The notes: generated by a model not told the origin, from the sequence alone. Positions 1-8,079 are shown, numbered from the stretch's first letter. The stretch is 64,000 nucleotides of DNA from Actinomadura alba (GCF_014323705.1 NZ_JABVEC010000027.1:28642-92641); one strand, 5' to 3'. Program-made: numbers and translations.

Positions 1-380
1 ACGAAGAACGCAGCGCCTGGCTGGCCGAGCGCATGCTGGCCGACACAGATCTCGGTCCGGGTGTGACAGCCGAGGTCGCCCGGCTCGTACGGCTGACCAC
101 GACGCACGCTCCCGCCGAGGGCGACACCAACGGTGAGGTCCTCTGCGACGCCGACCTGGCGATCCTGGCCGCGCACCCCGAGCGGTACGCCGCCTATGCC
201 GCCGCCGTACGGGAGGAGTACGCCTTCGTGCCCGAGGAGCACTTCCGGCAGGGCCGTGCCGATGTGCTGCGCGGCCTCCTGAACCTGCCGGAGCTGTTCC
301 GCACCCGGCCCGCGCGGGCGCGCCTCGAACAGAGGGCCAGGCACAACATCGAGACCGAACTCATGCTGCTGCGCAGCTGA
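1..380 (+). CDS. HD-superfamily phosphohydrolase, C-terminal part (5' cut by window)
   Basis: The open frame enters at base 3 and stops at TGA 378-380, so about 125 C-terminal residues are visible and the start lies outside the window. The segment reads like the C-terminal half of the predicted metal-dependent HD phosphohydrolases (COG4339 type): an RLVRLTTTH helix, then DADLAILAAHPERY, then YAFVPEEHFRQGRADVLRGLL. The catalytic HD dyad itself would be upstream and cannot be checked. The substrate of this family is not established. Family assignment rests on recalled sequence resemblance. Confidence 0.72.
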   Translation, partial: EERSAWLAERMLADTDLGPGVTAEVARLVRLTTTHAPAEGDTNGEVLCDADLAILAAHPERYAAYAAAVREEYAFVPEEHFRQGRADVLRGLLNLPELFRTRPARARLEQRARHNIETELMLLRS

Positions 381-588
381 TCCATGGCCCCAGAGTTCAT
401 GGATTCTCGCGTACGCGGATCCCGGTTGCCGTCGCGGTCGATCGCACCTGACGCTCGGCAACGGGGATCCGTTGGCACGGTAGCCACTTTCGGCCAACAT
501 GCGCATTCAGCATAAAGGCTCTATTTTGCCCTTATTGCGAGCACTAGAGTTCTCGCCACTTTGATCTGTTAGTGGACGAGAGGACTCC

Positions 589-2013
589 ATGCGTCTGAAG
601 CGTCGTATCACCATGGCCGGATCGGCCACGGCCTTGAGCGCCGCCGCGCTCATCGCGGTCCCTCCGCCGGCGGCCTTCGCCGCACCGCTCGGCGTCTCCA
701 GCGACTTCAACGGCGACGGGTACAGCGACCAGGTCATCGGTGCGCCGACCGCGACGGTCAGCGGCAAGAAGTCCGCCGGGTACGTCGCGGTGGTGTACGG
801 GTCATCCAGTGGCCTGAACAGGGCCACGCGGCAGATCTTCCATCAGGACTCCGCCGGCATCCAGGGCGCGGCCGAGACGGGAGACCAGTTCGGCTACTCC
901 ACCGCCGCCGGTGACTACGACGGCGACGGGTTCGCCGATCTCCTCATCGGCTCGCCGGGTGAGGATCTGGGCGCGGCACGCGATCCCGGCACCGTGACGT
1001 TCCTGCGGGGTGGCCCGTCCGGACTCACGGGTGGGCCCGCGTGGTCGGTCGAAGCCGACTCGAGCGACACCCTCATCGGAAGGTCTCTGGCCGCCGGCGA
1101 CTTCAACCACGACGGATACGCAGACTTCGCCATCGCCGGCGGCAACCTGTTCACCGTCTTCTACGGCTCGCCGCAGGGTGCGGCGCGCGCTCCGCAGGAA
1201 CGCCAGGCCCGCCAGACCCGGCAGCGGACGCTCGCCGCCGCGCCGGTCATGACGTCGACGGTCGCGGCCGGCGACGTCAACAAGGACGGATACACCGACG
1301 TCGCCTGGCAGATCCTGAACGGTGACCACAACCTGCTGACCTTCTTCCTCGGCTCCGCCGACGATCTGCGCGAGCAGAGCGGCGACATGGTGTACATCCC
1401 CGGCGAGATCGGCCAGGCGATCGCCGATGTCAACGGCGACGGCTACGGCGACCTCATCTCGGGCCGGCCGTACAGCAGTGGGGTCAAGGGCGGTGCGGTG
1501 TCCATCCGCCCGGGTACCGCGAAGGGCCTGAACTTCAGCAAGTACTACACCGTCCACCAGAACACCTCTGGCGTGCCCGGCGCGAGCGAGGAAGGCGACG
1601 GCTTCGGATACTCGGTGGCGGCCAAGGACCTGAACGGCGACGGACGGGCGGAGATCGCCGTCGGCGTGCAGGGCGAGGACAAGAGCACCGGCATGGTCGT
1701 GCTGCTGCGCGGCAGCTCGACCTGGACGCTCGGCAGCGGTGCCAAGGTGTTCACCCAGAACACCTCTGGCGTGCCCGGCAACAACGAGGCAGGCGACCGC
1801 TTCGGCCGAGCGGTGGCCTTCAACGACCCGAATCACGACAACCGGCCGGATCTCGTCATCGGGGTGGCCGGTGAGAACGCCTGGGACGGCAGTGTCGTGC
1901 TGCTCAAGGGAGCCGGCGGGACCATCGGCACGAGCGGCGCCGGCGTCCTCACCCCGGCGGGGGTCGGCGGGCCCGGCAGGGCCGGCTCGTTCGGCGCGTC
2001 GTTGCACAACTGA
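589..2013 (+). CDS. Secreted FG-GAP repeat (integrin-alpha-like beta-propeller) protein
   Basis: The 474-residue protein starts with a typical Sec signal peptide: basic MRLKRR, then a hydrophobic alanine-rich stretch ending AAFAAP near residue 32. Seven repeats follow, each with an acidic calcium-loop motif (DFNGDGYSD, DYDGDGFAD, DFNHDGYAD, DVNKDGYTD, DVNGDGYGD, DLNGDGRAE, DPNHDNRPD). This fits a seven-bladed FG-GAP propeller, a calcium-dependent extracellular binding domain. No enzymatic domain is visible and the ligand is unknown. GAGAGGA lies 7 bases before the ATG. A 22-bp hairpin follows the gene. Confidence 0.9.
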   Translation: MRLKRRITMAGSATALSAAALIAVPPPAAFAAPLGVSSDFNGDGYSDQVIGAPTATVSGKKSAGYVAVVYGSSSGLNRATRQIFHQDSAGIQGAAETGDQFGYSTAAGDYDGDGFADLLIGSPGEDLGAARDPGTVTFLRGGPSGLTGGPAWSVEADSSDTLIGRSLAAGDFNHDGYADFAIAGGNLFTVFYGSPQGAARAPQERQARQTRQRTLAAAPVMTSTVAAGDVNKDGYTDVAWQILNGDHNLLTFFLGSADDLREQSGDMVYIPGEIGQAIADVNGDGYGDLISGRPYSSGVKGGAVSIRPGTAKGLNFSKYYTVHQNTSGVPGASEEGDGFGYSVAAKDLNGDGRAEIAVGVQGEDKSTGMVVLLRGSSTWTLGSGAKVFTQNTSGVPGNNEAGDRFGRAVAFNDPNHDNRPDLVIGVAGENAWDGSVVLLKGAGGTIGTSGAGVLTPAGVGGPGRAGSFGASLHN

Positions 2014-2044
2014 ACCGGCGATGTCCTGGGCGTCGGCCTAGAGC

Positions 2045-2092
2045 GGTGTCAGCCTGAACCGACATCGCGGGATGTCGGCTCAGGCTGACACC
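2045..2092. terminator. Large hairpin between convergent genes
   Basis: GGTGTCAGCCTGA (2045-2057) pairs with TCAGGCTGACACC (2080-2092). The stem continues inside with CCGACATC/GATGTCGG around a GCGG loop, with one A-C mismatch. It lies between the FG-GAP gene and the convergent DUF4031 gene, so it could stop transcription from both sides. There is no clear U-tract, as is common in actinomycetes. Confidence 0.7.
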
Positions 2093-2132
2093 AGGACACC
2101 GATGGCGGAGTGGCGGATGCCACGAGATTCCC

Positions 2133-2417
2133 TCACGAACGCGCGCCGGGGGCGGGGCGTGGGGATTTGCGGCGGCGCAGACCGGCTCCGGTCAGGCGGG
2201 TCAGCAGCTCCTGGCAGCCGACCGGCTGGGCGCCGAGTTCGATCGCGGTGTCGTAGAGGTCGGCGGGCACGTCGTAGTGGTCGCGTTCGAACGCCCGTGG
2301 CGGCATCCCGAGCCGGCCTGCGAAGACGTGCAGTTCCTCGTACGAGGAGTCGCTGACCATGTGGGACCACACACGTCCGCGCGCGGGCCAGAGCGGCCGG
2401 TCGATGAGGATCGTCAC
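2133..2417 (-). CDS. DUF4031 domain-containing protein
   Basis: This 94-residue protein has the conserved DUF4031 opening, TILIDRPLWPARGRVWSHMV, followed by SDSSYEELHVFAGRLGMP and FERDHYDVP. The function of the family is unknown. The GTG at 2417 is preferred over the internal ATG because the conserved TILID strand lies upstream of that ATG. The basic tail RRRKSPRPAPGARS is not conserved in the family as far as I recall. It is divergent from nudC, whose start lies 48 bases away, so the two promoters must share a short intergenic space. Confidence 0.78.
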   Translation of the reverse strand: MTILIDRPLWPARGRVWSHMVSDSSYEELHVFAGRLGMPPRAFERDHYDVPADLYDTAIELGAQPVGCQELLTRLTGAGLRRRKSPRPAPGARS

Positions 2418-2465
2418 CGGACTAGAGTGCCATGGGTATTCGCATGCGAACGTAGGTGGTGCTGA

Positions 2466-3377
2466 GTGACGGAGTCGCCCCTCGGATGGCTGGCGCTGGC
2501 CCGGGGCACCCTCGACCGGATGTCGGCCCGGCGCCGGGACGACGACTGGGTCGCCTCTCTCTGGAGCGATCCACGGACGCGCGTGGTCGTCGTCGAGGGC
2601 GGGAGGGTGCTCGTGTCGCACGAGCCCACGCCCCGCCTGGTGTTCCTGCCGCCGGACCGGGCGCCCGAGGGTGAGCGCTACCTGCTCGGCGTGGACGACG
2701 ACGAGATCGCCTACTTCGCCGTCTCGGGCGCCCTCCCCGCGGTCGAGGCCGCCGAGCCCGCCGGGCTGAGGAGGGTCGGCGCGCTGCTCGGCGACCGTGA
2801 CTCGGGGCTGATGACGCATGCCGTGGCGATGCAGAACTGGCACACGACGCACACGCACTGCCCGCGTTGCGGTACCCCGACGGAGCTCACCTCGGCCGGG
2901 CACACCAGGACCTGCCCGGCCGACGGCTCGGACCACTTCCCGCGCGTGGACCCCGCGGTCATCATGCTGGTGTACGACTCCGACGACCGGATCCTGCTCG
3001 CCCGCGGGCCGAACTGGCCGGCCGACCGCCGCTCGATCCTGGCCGGGTTCGTCGAGCCGGGGGAGTCGCTGGAACAGGCGGTCGCCCGCGAGGTGCACGA
3101 GGAGGTCGGGCTGACCATCGAGGACATCCGCTACCTCGGCAGCCAGCCGTGGCCGTTGCCACAGAGCCTGATGATCGGGTTCTTCGCCCACGCGCGAGAC
3201 GGCCAGCGGCTGCGACCCGACGCCGAGGAGATCGAGGACGCGGCGTGGTACAGCCGCGACGAGCTACGGATCGCGATCGAGACCAAGAAGATCGTGTCGC
3301 CGGGCCCGCTCTCGATCGCCAGCCGGCTGATCACCCGGTGGTACGGCTCCGAGCTCCCCACCTCAGAACCCTTCTGA
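2466..3377 (+). CDS. nudC: NAD(+)/NADH pyrophosphatase NudC
   Basis: NudC is a Nudix hydrolase that cleaves NAD(H) to NMN(H) and AMP and removes NAD caps from RNA. The 303-residue protein has an N-terminal domain, a zinc ribbon beginning CPRCGTPTE with a further Cys in RTCPADG, a canonical Nudix box (GFVEPGESLEQAVAREVHEE), and the SQPWPLPQS motif that marks the NADH-specific subfamily. The start is GTG. The neighbours mycoredoxin and uvrD2 recur with nudC in mycobacteria. The last codons lie in a short imperfect direct repeat (CACCTCAGAACCC at 3358 and again about 20 bases on), suggesting a local duplication at the gene end. Confidence 0.94.
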   Translation: MTESPLGWLALARGTLDRMSARRRDDDWVASLWSDPRTRVVVVEGGRVLVSHEPTPRLVFLPPDRAPEGERYLLGVDDDEIAYFAVSGALPAVEAAEPAGLRRVGALLGDRDSGLMTHAVAMQNWHTTHTHCPRCGTPTELTSAGHTRTCPADGSDHFPRVDPAVIMLVYDSDDRILLARGPNWPADRRSILAGFVEPGESLEQAVAREVHEEVGLTIEDIRYLGSQPWPLPQSLMIGFFAHARDGQRLRPDAEEIEDAAWYSRDELRIAIETKKIVSPGPLSIASRLITRWYGSELPTSEPF

Positions 3378-3420
3378 CCACCTCAGAACCCCTTCTGGCC
3401 CCACGCCGCCGTCACCAGTC

Positions 3421-3512
3421 GTGATCATGCAGTTGTTCGCGTCTTCCCTCTGTGGCGGGGCGCCGTACCCCTCTGTGGCGGGGCGCCGTACCGCGAACAA
3501 CTGCATGATCAC
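3421..3512. repeat. Perfect 20-bp inverted repeat, copy 1 of a dispersed element
   Basis: GTGATCATGCAGTTGTTCGC at 3421-3440 is repeated in exact inverse at 3493-3512, with 52 bases between. The same 20-mer forms a tighter hairpin at 17124-17180. A partial third arm, TGCATGATCACGGC, lies at 3566-3579. The element sits between nudC and the convergent mycoredoxin gene, the same kind of position as the second copy. It may act as a bidirectional terminator or be a REP-like mobile repeat; function is inferred. Confidence 0.85.
3446..3491. repeat. Two tandem 23-bp direct repeats inside the inverted repeat
   Basis: Two exact copies of a 23-base unit (3446-3468 and 3469-3491) with core CTGTGGCGGGGCGCCGTAC fill most of the loop between the inverted arms. 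The second copy ends directly before the right arm. This looks like slippage duplication inside the repeat element. Confidence 0.85.
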
Positions 3513-3700
3513 GGCAGAGGGTCCGCTGTCGTGTTCCGGCTCGGGATCGGCCGGCCGCGCATAAGTGCATGATCACGGCTGAGAGAAGGGTCACCGAGGT
3601 GTCGTCCGGCTGCGAGATCACGGCGCCCGAGACGCGACCTCACGGTCGTGCGCAATCTGCGCCGCCGTGTCCGGATGTACCCGGGTCGTGGGCGCCCGGG

Positions 3701-3961
3701 TCAGGCGAGAGCGGCGAGACGGCTCTTGACCTGCTTGGCGGACGGGTTCGTCAGGGCCGTCCCGTCGGGGAAGACCACGGTCGGCACGGTCTGGTTGCCG
3801 CCATTGACCTTCATGACGAACTCGGCCGCCTCGGGGTCTTTCTCGATGTCGACCTCGACCATCTCGATGCCCTCGCGAGCCAGTTGGCTCTTGAGTCGGC
3901 GGCAGAATCCGCACCATGACGTCGTGTACATCGTCAGCTGGTCGGGCGTCGGCATCGCCAT
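3701..3961 (-). CDS. mrx1: Mycoredoxin (glutaredoxin-like mycothiol reductase)
   Basis: This 86-residue thioredoxin-fold protein has the redox motif WCGFC (Cys17, Cys20), the cis-proline segment TVPTVVF and the family end motif. Mycoredoxins reduce mycothiol-mixed disulfides using mycothiol as electron source in the cytoplasm. It is divergent from uvrD2 and near nudC, matching the order Rv3198c-Rv3198A-Rv3199c in M. tuberculosis. Start ATG 3961 or 3955; the first is closer to the GGGGACGA stretch upstream. An exact GGAAT-N18-GTT SigR-type promoter lies 44-69 bases upstream, so induction by thiol stress is likely. Confidence 0.93.
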   Translation of the reverse strand: MAMPTPDQLTMYTTSWCGFCRRLKSQLAREGIEMVEVDIEKDPEAAEFVMKVNGGNQTVPTVVFPDGTALTNPSAKQVKSRLAALA

Positions 3962-4004
3962 CGGTCGGTCGTCCCCTCAGGTTGATCAAAGGTTGCAATG
4001 GCAC

Positions 4005-4030
4005 AACGCCCCGGGGCGGGCCTGCATTCC
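4005..4030 (-). promoter_or_regulatory. SigR-type promoter of the mycoredoxin gene
   Basis: Read on the minus strand, GGAAT (4030-4026) is followed by exactly 18 bases and GTT (4007-4005). This matches the SigR consensus GGAAT-N18-GTT known from Streptomyces. The predicted transcription start falls around 3997, giving a leader of about 35 bases before the mycoredoxin ATG. The sigR gene itself is at 61894 in this window. Confidence 0.75.
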
Positions 4031-4200
4031 ACCGATCGTCCTTCCGCGTGTCGTCCCTTCGGGTGTCCCTCCGCGAGCGGCGGCGCCGTCCCTCCCGCGA
4101 CAATGGCACGAGGGTTCACCCGGCGACGGGGCCGGTTCGCGCGGCGACCGGTGGGAGGATGGTCCAGCGGGAAACCCGGCGCGCGACGAGTGGAGGGCGA

Positions 4201-6315
4201 TTGGAAGCCGACGCGGTCCTGGAGGGTCTCGATCCGGAGCAGCGCGCGGTCGCCGAGGCCGTGCGCGGGCCGGTCTGCGTGCTCGCCGGCGCCGGCACCG
4301 GCAAGACGCGGGCCATCACCCACCGGATCGCCTACGCGACCCTCACCGGCATCGTGTCCCCGCAGCGCGTGCTCGCGGTGACGTTCACCACGCGGGCCGC
4401 CGGTGAGCTCAGAGGCCGGCTGAGGCAGCTCGGCGCGCCGGGCGTGCAGGCCCGCACGTTCCACGCCGCCGCCCTCCGGCAGCTCACCTACTTCTGGCCC
4501 AAGGTTATCGGCGGCGAGCCACCCAAGATCATTGAATCCAAGATCGGGCTCATCGCCGACGCCGCCCGGGCCTGCCGGCTCTCCTTCGGCCGTACCGAGC
4601 TGCGCGACGTCGCCGGCGAGGTGGAGTGGGCCAAGGTCACCCAGACCAGGCCCGAGGACTACGCCGCCGCGGCCGCCAAGGCGGGCCGCAAGCCGCCCGT
4701 GGACGCCGTCGACGTCGCCCGGATCTACGTCATGTACGAGAGCCTCCGCCGCGAGCGCAACCTCCTCGACTTCGAGGGGATGCTCGAGCTCACCGCCGCG
4801 GTCCTCACCGAGCACCGCGACGTCGCCAACCAGGTGCGCGAGCAGTATCGCTACTTCGTCGTCGACGAATACCAGGACGTCAACCCGCTGCAGAAGCTGC
4901 TGCTCGACACCTGGCTGGGCGACCGCGACGACCTGTGCGTCGTCGGCGACCCGAGCCAGACGATCTACTCCTTCACCGGCGCGACCCCCTCGTACCTGCT
5001 CGGGTTCACCAGGGACCACCCAACGGCGCAGGTGGTCCGGCTCGTCCGCGACTACCGCTCCACCCCGCAGGTGGTGAAGCTGGCCAACGACGTGCTCGCG
5101 CGGCGCGGCACCGGCTCGCGCGGGCAGGTGCCGGGGGTGGAGCTCATCGCGCAGCGGGACGACGGGCCCGAGCCGACCTTCGCCGAGTACGACGACGAGG
5201 TCGCCGAGGCCGAGGACGTCGCCCGCAAGGTCACCAAACTGATCGAGAACGGCGTGCCGGCGCGCGAGGTCGCCGTGCTGTTCCGGATCAACGCGCAGTC
5301 GCAGATCTACGAGCAGGCGTTCGCCGACGCCGGCGTCCCCTACGTGCTGCGCGGTGCCGAGCGCTTCTTCGAACGGCCCGCGGTGCGCGAGGCGGTCGTA
5401 CGGCTGCGCGGTGCCACGCGGTCCGGCGGCGACGCCGAGACCGACGGCATGGGCCTGATCGCGACCGTACGGCACGTGCTGTCGGGCATCGGCTTCACCG
5501 ACAAGGCGCCCGAGGGCACCGGCGCGGCTCGGGAGAAGTGGGAGTCGCTGGCCGCCCTCGCGCAGCTCGCCGAGGACATGGCGGCCGCCGACGCGGCGGC
5601 CGGTCTCGTGGAGTTCGTCGCCGAGCTCGAGGAACGGGCCGCTGCGCAGCACGCGCCGCCGCTCGAAGGCGTGACGCTGGCCTCGCTGCACGCCGCCAAG
5701 GGCCTGGAGTGGGACGCGCTGTTCCTCGTCGGGCTGAGCGACGGCACGTTGCCGATCATCTACGCCGAGACGCCCGAGCAGATCGAGGAGGAGCGCAGGC
5801 TCCTCTACGTCGGGGTGACCCGGGCCCGCGAGCACCTCGCGCTGTCGTGGTCGCTGGCCCGCGCGCCGGGCGGGCGCAAGGTACGGCGTTGCTCGCGGTT
5901 CCTCGATGGGATCGCCCCGCAGACGTCGACGTCGACACCCGCCCGCATGCCGGCGACCGACCGAAAGAGGTCGGCGAAGGGACCGCAGCCGTGCCGGGTG
6001 TGCGGCCGGCCGCTGACCGCCGCCCTCGAACGCAAGCTGGGCCGCTGCCAGGGCTGCCCCGCGGACCTCGACGAGGCCTTGTTCGCGGACCTGAAGGCGT
6101 GGCGGGTGGCGGCCGCCAAGGAACAGAAGGTGCCCTCCTACGTCGTGTTCACCGACGTGACCCTGCAGGCGATCGCCGAGCGCAGGCCGGCGACCGAGGC
6201 CGAGCTCGCGGTCATCTCGGGTGTCGGCCGCGCCAAGCTGGAGCGCTACGGCGCCTCGGTGCTGGCGCTGTGCCGGGGTGAGACCCCGGCCACAACGACC
6301 GACCTGCTTGACTGA
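4201..6315 (+). CDS. uvrD2: ATP-dependent DNA helicase UvrD2
   Basis: This is a superfamily 1A 3'-5' helicase. It shows the Q-motif region (GLDPEQRAV), Walker A AGAGTGKTRAITH, motif II VVDEYQDVNPLQ, motif III GDPSQTIYSFTGA, and C-terminal motifs GLEWDALFLVGL and YVGVTRARE. Two UvrD2 hallmarks follow: a tetracysteine CRVC-x14-CQGC and a terminal HRDC domain. I chose TTG 4201 because GGAGGG lies just upstream and the resulting 704 residues match the usual UvrD2 length. An ATG at 4159 would add 14 residues but its GGGAGG abuts the codon. It acts in DNA repair and replication. Confidence 0.92.
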   Translation: MEADAVLEGLDPEQRAVAEAVRGPVCVLAGAGTGKTRAITHRIAYATLTGIVSPQRVLAVTFTTRAAGELRGRLRQLGAPGVQARTFHAAALRQLTYFWPKVIGGEPPKIIESKIGLIADAARACRLSFGRTELRDVAGEVEWAKVTQTRPEDYAAAAAKAGRKPPVDAVDVARIYVMYESLRRERNLLDFEGMLELTAAVLTEHRDVANQVREQYRYFVVDEYQDVNPLQKLLLDTWLGDRDDLCVVGDPSQTIYSFTGATPSYLLGFTRDHPTAQVVRLVRDYRSTPQVVKLANDVLARRGTGSRGQVPGVELIAQRDDGPEPTFAEYDDEVAEAEDVARKVTKLIENGVPAREVAVLFRINAQSQIYEQAFADAGVPYVLRGAERFFERPAVREAVVRLRGATRSGGDAETDGMGLIATVRHVLSGIGFTDKAPEGTGAAREKWESLAALAQLAEDMAAADAAAGLVEFVAELEERAAAQHAPPLEGVTLASLHAAKGLEWDALFLVGLSDGTLPIIYAETPEQIEEERRLLYVGVTRAREHLALSWSLARAPGGRKVRRCSRFLDGIAPQTSTSTPARMPATDRKRSAKGPQPCRVCGRPLTAALERKLGRCQGCPADLDEALFADLKAWRVAAAKEQKVPSYVVFTDVTLQAIAERRPATEAELAVISGVGRAKLERYGASVLALCRGETPATTTDLLD

Positions 6316-6320
6316 CCGCC

Positions 6321-7190
6321 GTGAAGGAATCTTTGACGGAACTGCTCGACTTGCTGGACCTCGAGCAGATCGAGAACGACATCTTCCGCGGCCGCAGCCC
6401 CCAGGACCGGCAGCAGCGGGTGTTCGGCGGGCAGGTGGCCGGGCAGGCGCTGGTCGCCGCGGGCCGTACGGTGCCCGTCAACCGCCCCGTGCACTCCCTC
6501 CACGCGTACTTCATCCGGCCCGGCGACCCGAGCGTCCCGATCGTCTACACCGTCGACCGCGTCCGCGACGGCCGGTCCTTCACCACCCGCCGGGTGTCGG
6601 CGATCCAGCACGGCAAAGTGATCTTCACGCTGTCGGCGTCCTTCCAGATCGTCGAGGACGGTCCCGCGCACCTCGCGCCGATGCCGCAGGGGCCCGATCC
6701 CGAGACCCTGCCGACCTCCCATGAGCGTCTCGCGGCCCTGTTCGGCGATCGGTTCGCTGAGGAGTTCGTACGGCGGCGGCCGTTCGACGTCCGGCACGCC
6801 ACCCCGCTGACCTGGGAGGCGGCCAAGGACCCCGGCCTGAAGACGCCCGAGTCCAAGGTCTGGCTGAGGGTCGACGGCGACCTGCCCGACGATCCGCTGC
6901 TGCACGTGTGCCTGATGACGTACGCCTCGGACATGACGCTCCTCGACACGGTGTTGCTCAACCACGGCCTGGCCTGGGGCGACAAGCGGACCATGGGGGC
7001 GAGCCTGGACCACGCCATGTGGTTCCACCGGCCGTTCCGCGCCGACCAGTGGCTGCTGTACGCCCAGGACACCCCCGCCGCCGGCGGCGCGCGCGGGCTG
7101 GCCCGAGGTCAGGTGTTCACCGAGGAGGGCGAACTCGTCGTCTCGGTGATGCAGGAGGGACTGATCCGGGTCACCGAACCGGATCAGTGA
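6321..7190 (+). CDS. tesB: Acyl-CoA thioesterase II
   Basis: The 289-residue protein is a double-hotdog TesB thioesterase, which hydrolyses medium- and long-chain acyl-CoA to free acid and CoA. Visible are the N-terminal hotdog (FGGQVAGQALVAAGRTV, HSLHAYFIRPGD, DGRSFTTRRVSAIQ) and the C-terminal hotdog (AYASDMTLLD, GASLDHAMWFHRPFRADQW, GQVFTEEGELV). The aspartate in SLDHAMWFH is the position used for catalysis in this family. The GTG start lies 5 bases after the uvrD2 stop, so the two are probably co-transcribed, though no functional link is obvious. Confidence 0.93.
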   Translation: MKESLTELLDLLDLEQIENDIFRGRSPQDRQQRVFGGQVAGQALVAAGRTVPVNRPVHSLHAYFIRPGDPSVPIVYTVDRVRDGRSFTTRRVSAIQHGKVIFTLSASFQIVEDGPAHLAPMPQGPDPETLPTSHERLAALFGDRFAEEFVRRRPFDVRHATPLTWEAAKDPGLKTPESKVWLRVDGDLPDDPLLHVCLMTYASDMTLLDTVLLNHGLAWGDKRTMGASLDHAMWFHRPFRADQWLLYAQDTPAAGGARGLARGQVFTEEGELVVSVMQEGLIRVTEPDQ

Positions 7191-7276
7191 CCGGCCCCGG
7201 CGCCGGCCGACGGGGAACCCCCGCCGGTTCCCGTAAAAGTCGCCAAGAAGTCACATCATCGCAGGTCAAAAATACC

Positions 7277-7306
7277 TTGATTGATTTCGGGGTCGCCCCG
7301 TACGCT
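7277..7306 (+). promoter_or_regulatory. Likely whiB7 promoter with AT-rich upstream box
   Basis: TTGATT (7277-7282) and TACGCT (7301-7306) lie 18 bases apart. An A-rich stretch (AAAAATA, 7268-7274) sits just before the -35 element. An AT-rich block directly upstream of the -35 box is the known signature of WhiB7-activated promoters, so autoregulation is plausible. The predicted start near 7313 gives an approximately 490-base leader. Confidence 0.55.
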
Positions 7307-7390
7307 CTACGCGAGCACTCAAACGGTTCGGTGCCCGGTGCACCGAACCCGAGGAACCAGAGAGGTGGTGGCAGTCCGGTGAGGATCTTG

Positions 7391-7672
7391 ATGTCCAGCG
7401 ACATGACCTGGTCCGTGACTGTCGCATGCCCGGGTTCCTATGCTCAGTCACCCGTGTTCATGCGGATAGACGCCGACGCGCTGAAAGACGTGCGTCACGT
7501 CATCCCGTCGCGACTCGAGAATCTCGGCTCGCGACTGCGCGACGAGCAGCGTTTCCAGGTCAAGCAGGGGCGGAGTGTCATCTCCGCCGCCAGCCCAGTC
7601 GCTACGACGGCCCACGTGGGCGCCACCGAAGGTGGCGTGTCGGGTCCGTACCCCTGGAGGCAACCGGTTTAG
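7391..7672 (+). CDS. whiB7 leader ORF (upstream ORF, 93 codons)
   Basis: An ORF starts at ATG 7391, 6 bases after GAGG, and ends at TAG 7670-7672, just 19 bases before an intrinsic terminator. whiB7/wblC genes are known to be controlled by a translated upstream ORF whose slowed translation under ribosome-targeting antibiotics prevents termination. Position and downstream terminator fit that role. The peptide (MSSDMTWSVTVACPGSY at the start, PYPWRQPV at the end) resembles no domain I know. A GTG at 7379 in frame is an alternative start. 93 codons is long for such a leader. Confidence 0.6.
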   Translation: MSSDMTWSVTVACPGSYAQSPVFMRIDADALKDVRHVIPSRLENLGSRLRDEQRFQVKQGRSVISAASPVATTAHVGATEGGVSGPYPWRQPV

Positions 7673-7690
7673 ACACCGGCAATTGCCCCC

Positions 7691-7734
7691 AGGCCGCGGA
7701 TCCAGACACCGGATCCGCGGCCTTCTTGTTTTGT
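7691..7734 (+). terminator. Attenuator terminator in the whiB7 leader
   Basis: AGGCCGCGGATCC (7691-7703) pairs perfectly with GGATCCGCGGCCT (7711-7723) across a 7-base loop and is followed by TCTTGTTTTGT. This is a textbook rho-independent terminator located 73 bases before the whiB7 ATG and 19 bases after the leader ORF stop. The loop repeats AGACACCGG, which also overlaps the leader ORF stop, offering an alternative pairing partner. Confidence 0.85.
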
Positions 7735-7806
7735 CCGGGCCCTCATCCACAGGGGCCAACCGACGAACCCGTTGAGATACGACGCAGAAAATGGGGTGAC
7801 ACAGCG

Positions 7807-8079
7807 ATGCACGGGACCGCGCTCAACACGAGCGTCGAGGACCTGGCGCTTCCGTGCCGTACCGACCCGGAGCTCTTCTTCGCGGAGGCGCCGGCGGACG
7901 TCGAGCTGGCCAAGGCCCAGTGCCTTGACTGCCCGATCCAGCGGGCCTGCCTCGCCGGCGCTCTCGAGCGCCAGGAGCCGTGGGGTGTCTGGGGCGGCGA
8001 GCTGTTCGTCCGTGGCGTGATCGTCGCGCGCAAGCGCCCGCGTGGGCGCCCGCGGAAGAACGCGGAGGTCGCCGCGTGA
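7807..8079 (+). CDS. whiB7: WhiB7-type redox-sensitive transcriptional regulator
   Basis: The 90-residue protein has the four iron-sulfur cysteines of the Wbl family (Cys17, Cys39, Cys42, Cys48), the GVWGGE turn and a C-terminal AT-hook RGRPRK (79-84) specific to WhiB7. WhiB7 binds SigA and activates intrinsic antibiotic-resistance genes. The neighbouring ABC1-kinase gene is the same as in mycobacteria (Rv3197 next to Rv3197A). Start ATG 7807 follows GGGGTG about 6 bases upstream. Expression is probably set by the leader terminator and an autoregulated promoter. Confidence 0.95.
   Translation: MHGTALNTSVEDLALPCRTDPELFFAEAPADVELAKAQCLDCPIQRACLAGALERQEPWGVWGGELFVRGVIVARKRPRGRPRKNAEVAA

Noticed and set aside
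3934..5835. A 633-codon open frame on the minus strand across uvrD2
   Set aside because: It is an antisense frame created by high G/C at third positions of uvrD2; the protein is Arg/Gly/Val/Leu-rich with no domain, while the plus-strand frame has all helicase motifs.
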